From Hyphomicrobium sp. (GTDB taxonomy: Bacteria; Pseudomonadota; Alphaproteobacteria; Rhizobiales; Hyphomicrobiaceae), in NCBI GenBank assembly GCA_030609245.1, contig JAUWCP010000178.1, forward strand, positions 1 to 5,095: 5,095 nt of DNA, written 5' to 3'. Shown here piece by piece: positions 1 to 4,830 of this stretch; position 1 is the first letter of the stretch, and the number at the start of each line of letters is the position of its first letter. Both the position numbers and the translations under genes were made by a program. The notes beneath the pieces are model-generated. The model saw nothing but the letters and a program-made list of their open reading frames with translations. It searched no databases and had not been told where the DNA came from.

Positions 1-450
1 CCGGCAATCCGCGCGGCGATGCGGAAAACGCGCTTCCCAACGAATGCCGCCTTGCCAGACAAGATGATTGGAAACGAAGGTAAGGTTGAGCCCCGATGCA
101 CCGAGAACGGTACGCAAGATCACATCGAGGCCGTCGGAAACGACTGTGACGCGGGCACCATTGCGCCGGCACAGATCAACAAAGGCGGGAAAGCCTGGGT
201 CGACCGGGAAATGTCGCAGAAACGCAGTAATTTCTTCCGGCCTGGCCCGAAGCAAGGTCGCATTTTGCGCCGTGGCTTCCCAAGACGTTATGTGACCATC
301 CAGCCACGACTGATCGATGTCCCGCCACGCGGGATCGGCGAAGCGATCAAACAACTGATCGGTTGGCTCATTGGGCGCGATGGTTCCGTCGAAATCGACG
401 TACACATCAATGCCGGACCAGATGCCTGGCCCACGTACTGGATTTTGCAA
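1..450 (-). CDS. MtnX-like HAD-IB family phosphatase, 3' end beyond the window
   Basis: Phosphomonoesterase of the haloacid dehalogenase superfamily, subfamily IB, in the group that includes MtnX and SerB-like enzymes; probably cytoplasmic, substrate unknown. The 150 visible residues open with a short leader and then VDFDGTIAPNE, where D19 is the expected phospho-nucleophile and D21 the acid/base. Next comes a helical cap segment (about 28-82) with FADPAWRDID and W57EATAQNATLL, then VDPGFPAFVDLCRRNG (83-98) and motif II VTVVSDGLD, with S105 as the phosphate-binding residue. The visible part ends FPHRRADC (142-149), a stretch typical of this subgroup. The motif III lysine and the metal-binding motif IV acidic residues would lie beyond base 1, so catalytic completeness cannot be judged. 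I chose the TTG at 450-448 because AGAGGA (461-456) sits five bases upstream; an in-frame stop lies just above and no ATG fits. Family assignment is firm and the start is moderately firm. Confidence 0.87.
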   Translation of the reverse strand, partial: MQNPVRGPGIWSGIDVYVDFDGTIAPNEPTDQLFDRFADPAWRDIDQSWLDGHITSWEATAQNATLLRARPEEITAFLRHFPVDPGFPAFVDLCRRNGARVTVVSDGLDVILRTVLGASGLNLTFVSNHLVWQGGIRWEARFPHRRADCR

Positions 451-685
451 TATCGTCCTCTGCTCGACTAAGCATTAGGTCAGATACCTGAATGCCTAGT
501 CGTGCGGGCGAGGCGACGCTGTCCCCCACGTAACAATAAAGAGAATTGCTGCCGCCATGCCTTCGCGCGGACTAAATTTGGCGCTTGATAGCGCTTTGTG
601 CGCGGCCAAAGCACACGCCGCAGCCAACGGCGGGGCCGTGCCGGTAGCGCCGGATTTGATGGGCTGAGGAAGTCAAGAGAACACA

Positions 686-729
686 ATTGGAACGTGTAAT
701 ATTGGAACGTGTAATTTGGAACGTGTAAT
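686..729. repeat. Three tandem copies of a 15-bp unit, ATTGGAACGTGTAAT
   Basis: Copies lie at 686-700, 701-715 and 716-729; the third lacks the leading A, so the start-to-start spacing of TTGGAA is 15 and then 14 bases. All other positions are identical, which points to recent slippage or duplication, or to selection for identical protein-binding sites. The array is AT-richer than its surroundings and ends about 63 bases before the start of the exported-protein gene. It has no similarity to a CRISPR repeat: the unit is too short and there are no spacers. Confidence 0.9.
687..729 (+). promoter_or_regulatory. Candidate promoter formed by the tandem repeat
   Basis: Each repeat unit contains TTGGAA, which resembles a sigma-70 -35 element, and TGTAAT, which resembles a -10 element. 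Neighbouring copies place them at promoter spacing: TTGGAA 687-692 to TGTAAT 710-715 has a 17-base spacer, and TTGGAA 702-707 to TGTAAT 724-729 has a 16-base spacer. Transcription would start near 722 or 736, giving a leader of roughly 57-71 bases before the ATG at 793. The motif matches are read directly; promoter function is inferred. The repeats could equally be activator or repressor sites. Confidence 0.35.
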
Positions 730-792
730 ATTGCGCAGTTGCCGCCAGCGGGATTAGGCTGCGGGCATCTGACTTGCTGACGGGGCTCCTGG

Positions 793-1257
793 ATGTTTTG
801 GCATTACCGTTTACTCCGGTTGACCGGACTTGCCTGCCTGCTCGCCGCGCTCACCTGGACCGCACCGGGCGTGGCGCAGACCGATAGCATTGTTCCAGTC
901 AAGCTCGGCTTGAACTCAATGAGCAATTCTGACAGGGCAACGCTGTGGAAGAGGGTTGATCAGTACGCCACGGTTGACGCGCTGCAGGAATTCTGCGGCC
1001 GCAACCTCAACCTTCGGCTACGCGCCTGGAAGGCCGTTGGAACCTGCGTTACGCGATCGTCGTTTAGAAAGGTTCTCCGCGTCTTCCGTTCAAAGAAGGC
1101 CAAGTACGTCAAAGACTGGGAGGCCGTGCACGGTGAGCCGGAGCTCAAGAAGGAACTGTGCAACACTTGGAATTCCAAGTTGCGCGAATATTCGCGCATC
1201 ATCAGCGGCCAGATTTCCGAAGCGGCGAGCCTATGCCGTTCGTGCATTTTCTGCTGA
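793..1257 (+). CDS. Small exported cysteine-rich protein of unknown function
   Basis: The product is 154 residues and I do not recognise a named family. Residues 1-29 form a classic Sec signal peptide: basic start (HYRLLR), hydrophobic core LTGLACLLAALTW, and a likely cut after GVA or AQ near residue 28-29, so the protein should act in the periplasm or outside the cell. The mature part is basic and helical in character, with C68, C85, C123, C148, C151 and C154. The last three form a terminal CxxCxxC (LCRSCIFC). The even number of mature cysteines fits disulfides, and the terminal cluster could instead bind metal. The ATG at 793 has GGGG (782-785) seven bases upstream. The gene converges on the extensin-like gene with an 87-bp gap. 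That it is a real gene is supported by the signal peptide and ribosome site; the function is unknown. Confidence 0.72.
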   Translation: MFWHYRLLRLTGLACLLAALTWTAPGVAQTDSIVPVKLGLNSMSNSDRATLWKRVDQYATVDALQEFCGRNLNLRLRAWKAVGTCVTRSSFRKVLRVFRSKKAKYVKDWEAVHGEPELKKELCNTWNSKLREYSRIISGQISEAASLCRSCIFC

Positions 1258-1344
1258 CTGACACGGACAGTGTTTCCGCGCGGCATCCACAAACCGTATC
1301 GGTGGTGAGGGTAGGCAGCCCCTAACGTTTCCCCGACAGCGCGC

Positions 1345-2025
1345 TCACTTACATACGCGGCGCTCGCCATACCGGCCACGGCGCATAAGATCGACGTGGA
1401 AGTGGTCGTGATGATTGCCGTCGTAGTCGGGCCCCAGCACAGTCGAGAATTGGGCACAAGCACCTTTGTGAACCGCGCGTAGAAATGCGCGCTCGCTCCA
1501 GCTACCGCGCCAGCCATTCTTCACCGTGATGCGCCGCCCATCGGCCAGCACGAACGCCGACACGTCGAGCGCGTTGGCGTGGCCGTGCTCGGACAGGTTG
1601 CCACCCACCTTGTTGTTCATCGGCCGGCAGGCATAGGACCCCGCCACCTTGATCTCAGCGACGGAGACACCAAAGTTGCGCCGCGCCGCCGGCTCGATCA
1701 CTGTCGCCACCCACCGGTCGACCTGTGGGATCATGGGGCAGCGCAAGAGAGCTGCCGGCTTCAGGCGCACGCGGCCCCCGTTGGCGGCCACCATCTCGAA
1801 GGGCCGCTCAGCCCCGCACGCGCTCGGACCACCCAGAGCCAAGCGGACGCGAATGTAAGGGGTTTGGCGCACCACACCTGAGGCTAGACAGGCGCGCTCT
1901 TCCTGGGCACGCCAGGGCTCGTGCTTGGCCACAAAATAAGGGCCCGTGCTGCAGCTCGGCAAAAGGACCAAGCCAGCCAGACCCAGAAAGACACGGACAC
2001 GGACACAGATACGAATGAACGGCAT
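1345..2025 (-). CDS. Extensin-like family lipoprotein with M15-type metal-site residues
   Basis: Envelope protein of the bacterial extensin-like C-terminal domain family (Pfam Extensin-like_C), 226 residues, apparently full length. The N-terminus has a basic start, hydrophobic core FLGLAGLVLLP and a lipobox-like LPSC with C25, so lipidation and outer-membrane anchoring are likely; proline at -2 is slightly unusual. The conserved domain runs from about 46 to the end: CPMIPQVDRW (96-105), GSYACRPMNN (129-138), LSEHGHANALDVSAF (144-158), GPDYDGNHHDHFHVDL (198-213). H147, D154 and H210 match the SxHxxxxAxD...HxH pattern of zinc peptidases M15/M74, so a peptidoglycan-related role is plausible, but enzymatic activity of this family is not established to my knowledge. 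C46, C70, C96, C133, C190 and C225 could form disulfides. The ATG start lacks a clear Shine-Dalgarno, and a dyad sits just upstream. A hexamer repeat (about 1990-2007) encodes the VRVRV of the signal region. Confidence 0.93.
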   Translation of the reverse strand: MPFIRICVRVRVFLGLAGLVLLPSCSTGPYFVAKHEPWRAQEERACLASGVVRQTPYIRVRLALGGPSACGAERPFEMVAANGGRVRLKPAALLRCPMIPQVDRWVATVIEPAARRNFGVSVAEIKVAGSYACRPMNNKVGGNLSEHGHANALDVSAFVLADGRRITVKNGWRGSWSERAFLRAVHKGACAQFSTVLGPDYDGNHHDHFHVDLMRRGRYGERRVCK

Positions 2026-2036
2026 GAGATGGGAAC

Positions 2037-2051
2037 GTTAAGCGCGCTAAC
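2037..2051. promoter_or_regulatory. Near-perfect palindrome upstream of the extensin-like start
   Basis: GTTAAGCGCGCTAAC becomes a perfect 14-bp palindrome if one A (2040 or 2041) is dropped. It lies 12-26 bases upstream of the extensin-like ATG, where a ribosome site would normally be. It could be an operator, or an RNA hairpin that affects translation. The dyad is visible; its function is inferred. Confidence 0.3.
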
Positions 2052-2154
2052 CCTAATGGCTGGTGAATCCCATCTTTCCCACCCTCCAAATGCCCCCTGA
2101 TTCCGGCCGATTTTCGACCCTGGAAAGGGAAATTCGAGGCCTTAAGCGGCAACG

Positions 2155-2163
2155 TTATCCACA
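2155..2163 (+). promoter_or_regulatory. DnaA box (perfect TTATCCACA)
   Basis: The 9-mer matches the strongest consensus for DnaA binding, TTATNCACA. A related 9-mer TTATCCTGT follows at 2207-2215, in the same orientation and 52 bases away, close to five helical turns, next to an AT-rich run. No replication gene (dnaA, hemE, parA, repABC) is in view, so this is more likely a regulatory or titration site, or chance, than an origin. Confidence 0.4.
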
Positions 2164-2230
2164 GCTATGGCGCCAAAACGGCACGATTTCCCCAGACCTG
2201 TATAGGTTATCCTGTTAATAATATGGTGGC

Positions 2231-2439
2231 TTGAGGTTGCACGCTTTGGGCTTTGGGCACCGGATGGTGCTCACGTGTGTTCGTGCAAGAGTACTGTAAG
2301 TATCGCGTATCTGCGTCTTGGCCCCGGTTTGGGTTCTCTTTTGGCCTCGTGACAATCCCCGCGTTTGTCTTCCGAGATCGCAAGAGGACGTACCGGGGTC
2401 TCGTAGTTGTTGTAGGACCACATAGATAGCAGCCCTCAA
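2231..2439 (+). ncRNA. Candidate structured non-coding RNA, family unknown
   Basis: The stretch folds by eye into a closed multi-helix shape. TTGAGG (2231-2236) pairs with CCTCAA (2434-2439). Directly next to it, TTGCACG (2237-2243) pairs with CGTGCAA (2282-2288) around an inner hairpin GGGCACC-ggat-GGTGCTC (2255-2272, one G-U). A long rod follows: 2311-2315 with 2402-2406, 2320-2328 with 2392-2400 (9 bp, one G-U), 2333-2340 with 2382-2389 (8 bp, one G-U), 2346-2349 with 2373-2376, and 2351-2355 with 2365-2369, capped by a 9-base loop. The G-U pairs are tolerated only in a plus-strand transcript, which hints at that orientation, although I looked for pairs on that strand first. TAATAT at 2218-2223 would place a transcript start near 2230, but no good -35 is seen. 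I did not find the SRP RNA GGAAGGAAGCAG motif; no Rfam family could be assigned. Strand and ends are tentative. Confidence 0.35.
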
Positions 2440-2441
2440 AC

Positions 2442-3200
2442 TTATGGGCGTTGCGCAAGAAACTCCACAACTGCCTCCTTATATGCTCGATCGCCAACGG
2501 CTTTCATATGATCGCGACCTTCGATCTCCAGCGCGCGCGCGCCTGGGATCAGTTCGGCAAGTCCCGTTGCCGAGCCGCCGATCACGTCCTTCTCCCCTAC
2601 AGCAACGAGGACCGGGCAGGTAAGGCGGCCAAGATCGTCGGCCGTGATGGGCGCGCGGGCGGAGCGAATGCAAGCGGCGAGTGCCTTGAGATCACTGCCG
2701 GTCTGCTCGGCAAAGGCGCGGAATGTACGCGCTGTCGGGTTCTTGACCTCGTCGATGCTTCCCGCCTCAAGCGCGCGCGCAACTGGCCCGGTGCCGGCAA
2801 CACCACGCACCATGTTGAAGCCCAGTCCTGCGAAAACGAGGCTTCTGGCACGCTGCGGGTGCGCGATCGCCAGAAAGGCGGAAATGCGCGCGCCCATGGA
2901 ATAGCCCATGATGTCGGCAGCCTCGATATTCAGGTGGTCGAGAAGACGGCGCGCGTCCTCCGCCATCAGCGGCGCCCCATAGTCATCCGTCGCATAGAGC
3001 TTGGCACTGCGCCCGTGCCCGCGATTGTCGAATGCGATGACGCGGCGCCCTGCCGCCGTCAGTGTCTGAACCCAGCCGGTGTCGATCCAATTGGTCGCAA
3101 CATTCGATGCGAACCCGTGGATGAGGAGTACTGGATCGCCCGCCCCCTCGTCGACATAGGCGATCTCGACACCATTGGAATCGAACGTGTGCACCAGCAT
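2442..3200 (-). CDS. Alpha/beta-fold hydrolase
   Basis: Serine hydrolase of the alpha/beta fold, probably cytoplasmic; the bond cut (ester, lactone or C-C) cannot be read from the sequence. From the ATG at 3200 the protein is 252 residues, normal for the family. The features are complete and in order: HGF oxyanion region (residues 28-30), FDNRGHGRS strand-turn (58-66), nucleophile elbow GYSMGA with serine 101, DVIGG with acid D205 after the TCPVLVAVGEK strand, and GRDHM with catalytic histidine 231. I prefer this ATG because AAAGGGA lies just upstream and the protein then opens MLVHTFDSNGVEIAYVDEG, the usual beginning for this group. A GTG at 3233 would add 11 residues, but its only purine run (AGGGG) is too close to it. 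The gene is divergent from the zinc-finger/monooxygenase operon and shares its control region, suggesting a linked function. No signal peptide is visible. Confidence 0.94.
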   Translation of the reverse strand: MLVHTFDSNGVEIAYVDEGAGDPVLLIHGFASNVATNWIDTGWVQTLTAAGRRVIAFDNRGHGRSAKLYATDDYGAPLMAEDARRLLDHLNIEAADIMGYSMGARISAFLAIAHPQRARSLVFAGLGFNMVRGVAGTGPVARALEAGSIDEVKNPTARTFRAFAEQTGSDLKALAACIRSARAPITADDLGRLTCPVLVAVGEKDVIGGSATGLAELIPGARALEIEGRDHMKAVGDRAYKEAVVEFLAQRP

Positions 3201-3305
3201 TGGTCCCTTTAGCCTTGAGTTTGCGTTGGCCACACCCCTATCATTTCGGGATAGTGGCGGCTATCGTCGGACCATGACCGTTAAGACATCCACTAGGCGG
3301 AAAGA
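3201..3305. promoter_or_regulatory. Shared divergent control region with CTATC/GATAG dyad
   Basis: This short gap must drive the hydrolase leftward and the zinc-finger/monooxygenase genes rightward. CTATC (3238-3242) and GATAG (3250-3254) form an inverted repeat around a 7-base centre, with two more matching pairs outside a single mismatch (CC at 3235-3236, GG at 3256-3257). A third half-site CTATC follows at 3261-3265. This looks like an operator for a dimeric regulator, but no regulator gene is nearby. AGGCGG at 3295-3300, five bases before the ATG at 3306, is a good ribosome site for the zinc-finger gene. No confident -10/-35 pair was identified. Confidence 0.4.
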
Positions 3306-3557
3306 ATGACTGAAAGCGTCGTCCCGCACCTTGCCAACGATCAAGGCGTCGAGAAGATCTTCATAGGCGTACGCGAGCTGAACTGCATGGGCGCGCGCAT
3401 GCCTTTCGATCACCCGCACGTGTATCTCGACATGGGCGATGACGGGCAGATCCTTTGTCCCTATTGCTCGACCCTCTATATCCACGATCCGCGCCTGACG
3501 GCTAACGATTCAGACCCCAGGGGCTGCCTCGTCAATCTCGTGGAGGATTTCGACTGA
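3306..3557 (+). CDS. CHCC-type zinc-finger protein, NDUFS6-like
   Basis: A complete 83-residue protein of the zf-CHCC family (Pfam PF10276), the same fold as the zinc-binding end of mitochondrial complex I subunit NDUFS6. The zinc ligands are C27, H36, C51 and C54, in the arrangement C-x8-H-x14-C-x2-C; H38 is a nearby alternative. The core reads IFIGVRELNCMG, then FDHPHVYLDMG, then ILCPYCSTLYIHDP. No membrane segment or signal peptide is present, so it should be cytosolic or bound to a complex. In alphaproteobacteria such proteins are often annotated only as zinc-finger domain proteins; whether this one joins respiratory complex I or serves the adjacent monooxygenase is not shown by the sequence. 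The start is supported by AGGCGG five bases upstream. It leads an operon: the monooxygenase begins 28 bases after its stop. A tiny upstream frame (3274-3309) ends in an ATGA overlap with this start. Confidence 0.94.
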   Translation: MTESVVPHLANDQGVEKIFIGVRELNCMGARMPFDHPHVYLDMGDDGQILCPYCSTLYIHDPRLTANDSDPRGCLVNLVEDFD

Positions 3558-3585
3558 CGTCCTGCGCTCCCTACGGCAACGTGAC

Positions 3586-4830
3586 ATGAGCGTGCGGCGC
3601 ACCCATACGCTGGCAAACGAGGACGCCAAAGCGGCTTTGGAGAATGCGCGCAAGGATCGAACACAACCGGTGCTCATCGCCGGCGGTGGTATCGGCGGGC
3701 TAGCCGCAGCCGTAGCGCTCGCACGGCGCAAAATTGCCTCGCATGTTTTAGAGCGGCGCGCAGATTTCCACGAAGAAGGCGCCGGCATCCAGATCGGTCC
3801 CAATGGCACGCGCATCTTACGCCTCTTAGGCGTGGCGGAGGCTCTTCGCCCTTACGTCGCAGTGCCGGAATCGATCCGCGTGCGTGACGGGACGACCGGT
3901 GACGAACTTGCTTGCCTGCCTCTGGGCGGCTGGATCGCGGCGCGCCACGGCGCACCTTATTGGGTGGCCCATCGCAGCGACTTGCACAGTGCGCTCTTGC
4001 GCGCTGCCCGCGCTGAGCCCCTCGTCGCCCTGTCGTTAGGGTTCGATGTGGCGGAGATTGCGACCGACGGACAGGTGGTCGCCGTCACCTCCACGGACGG
4101 TCGCGCGTGGACGGGAAAGGCACTGATCGCGGCGGACGGTGTTTGGTCCACCGTGAGAAGCCTGCAATTTGACCCGCGCGCACCCCGCTTCTTGGGTAAG
4201 AGCGCGGCGCGAACCGTTCTCGCCGCCGATGCGGTGCCTGACACTCTTCGCAAGATGGAAACCAATGTGTGGCTCTTCCCCGGAGCACACGTCGTGCATT
4301 ATCCCGTTGCGAACGGGCGTGAGCTTGCGCTTGTTGCGATCGTCAATGACACACACGACGACAAAGACTGGAGTGCACCGATCCCAGCCAATTGGGTACA
4401 GCAGCGCGTGCCACCTTGCACACAATCGCTGCACGATTTGCTTGAGAACGCTCAAACCTGGAAGCGGTGGACCTTGCATACGCTGCCGGTACCGCGAACG
4501 TGGTCGCGCGGGCCGGTTGCCTTGCTGGGAGATGCAGCGCATCCCGTTCTGCCATTCCTGGCACAAGGCGGCGTGCTCGCGCTGGAGGACGCCGCCGTCC
4601 TCGCTGACGCTTTATACCGGTTCGATACCGACATGACGGGCGCGCTCGCCTGGTACGGGCGCCAGCGGCGCGATCGGGCCGCTCACGTCGCGGCAGCTTC
4701 CCGCCAGAACGGGCGCATCTATCACCTCTCCGGCCCGCTCGCGCAAGCGCGCAACCTTGCGCTGCGATCCATTTCTCCGCAGCGGCTCATGGCACGTTAT
4801 GATTGGCTGTACGGCTGGCGAGCGGACTAA
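3586..4830 (+). CDS. FAD-dependent monooxygenase, group A (salicylate hydroxylase-like)
   Basis: Single-component flavoprotein that would use NAD(P)H and O2 to hydroxylate or epoxidise an unidentified, probably aromatic or quinone-like, substrate in the cytosol. It is 414 residues, usual for the group. Landmarks: PVLIAGGGIGGLAAA (28-42), the Rossmann GxGxxG for FAD; VLERRADFHEEGAGIQIGPNG (54-74), which contains the acidic residue E56 that normally holds the FAD ribose; ADGVWSTVR (183-191), the DG motif; LLGDAAHPVLPFLAQGG (313-329), the GD motif contacting FAD; and a C-terminal RYDWLYGWR (404-412). No transmembrane anchor is seen. The 27 residues before PVLIAGG are longer and more polar than usual, and the ATG at 3586 lacks a clear ribosome site, so a later start is possible (for example GTG at 3670, which has AAGGA twelve bases before it). 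It is co-oriented with, and 28 bases from, the zinc-finger gene, so the two are probably one transcript. Closest named relatives would be NahG- and UbiH-type enzymes; neither name is justified here. Confidence 0.94.
   Translation: MSVRRTHTLANEDAKAALENARKDRTQPVLIAGGGIGGLAAAVALARRKIASHVLERRADFHEEGAGIQIGPNGTRILRLLGVAEALRPYVAVPESIRVRDGTTGDELACLPLGGWIAARHGAPYWVAHRSDLHSALLRAARAEPLVALSLGFDVAEIATDGQVVAVTSTDGRAWTGKALIAADGVWSTVRSLQFDPRAPRFLGKSAARTVLAADAVPDTLRKMETNVWLFPGAHVVHYPVANGRELALVAIVNDTHDDKDWSAPIPANWVQQRVPPCTQSLHDLLENAQTWKRWTLHTLPVPRTWSRGPVALLGDAAHPVLPFLAQGGVLALEDAAVLADALYRFDTDMTGALAWYGRQRRDRAAHVAAASRQNGRIYHLSGPLAQARNLALRSISPQRLMARYDWLYGWRAD

Larger units (their letters stand above)
451..792. other. 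Divergent intergenic region with tandem repeat and small dyads
   Basis: This 342-bp stretch separates the leftward phosphatase from the rightward secreted-protein gene, so it should carry both promoters. I find no convincing protein gene. A 36-codon plus frame (557-667) and a 68-codon minus frame (480-686) exist, but neither has a ribosome site nor resembles a known protein. Visible structure includes an imperfect 12-bp palindrome TCAGATACCTGA at 480-491, a hairpin GCGCT-tgat-AGCGC at 581-594 flanked by TTTGGC/GCCAAA arms (577-582 and 605-610), and the tandem repeat at 686-729, which is listed separately. Confidence 0.6.
2026..2441. other. 416-bp intergenic region without a protein gene
   Basis: Both flanking genes point left, so this region is the 3' flank of the hydrolase gene and the 5' flank of the extensin-like gene. 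Open frames here (for example minus 2207-2497) are short, have no ribosome site and do not read like proteins. Contents from left to right: a dyad in the extensin leader (2037-2051), a perfect DnaA box (2155-2163), a DnaA-box-like 9-mer (2207-2215) followed by an AT run TTAATAATAT, and then a densely base-pairing stretch (2231-2439). No intrinsic terminator with a T tract was found for the hydrolase gene, and no tRNA T-loop motif occurs. Confidence 0.7.

Noticed and set aside
19..471. 150-codon plus-strand open frame
   Set aside because: It is the antisense shadow of the phosphatase gene; the minus strand shows DFDGT and VVSDGLD motifs in order, while the plus translation resembles nothing.
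557..667. 36-codon plus frame starting MPSRGLNLALDSAL
   Set aside because: No Shine-Dalgarno, no recognisable similarity, and it overlaps hairpin-like dyads; too short to support as a gene.
1258..1344. Terminator between the convergent genes
   Set aside because: The best hairpin (ACAC-ggaca-GTGT followed by TTT) has only a 4-bp stem; too weak to call.
960..1517. 185-codon minus-strand frame spanning the exported-protein gene and the extensin-like 3' end
   Set aside because: It overlaps two better-supported genes, has no recognisable motif, and its translation is an out-of-frame reading of the extensin-like gene.
2155..2240. Possible replication origin
   Set aside because: Only one perfect DnaA box and one weak one, and no replication or partition gene in view; kept only as a finding about the boxes.
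2320..2400. Hairpin region as an intrinsic terminator, SRP RNA or tRNA
   Set aside because: No T tract follows the stem on either strand, the SRP GGAAGGAAGCAG motif is absent, and no GTTCGA-type T-loop is present.
2451..3212. 253-codon plus-strand open frame opposite the hydrolase
   Set aside because: Long only because the antisense frame of a GC-rich gene lacks stops; the minus strand carries the full hydrolase triad.
4036..4566. 176-codon minus-strand frame inside the monooxygenase
   Set aside because: Antisense shadow of a gene with intact FAD motifs; no ribosome site or motif of its own.
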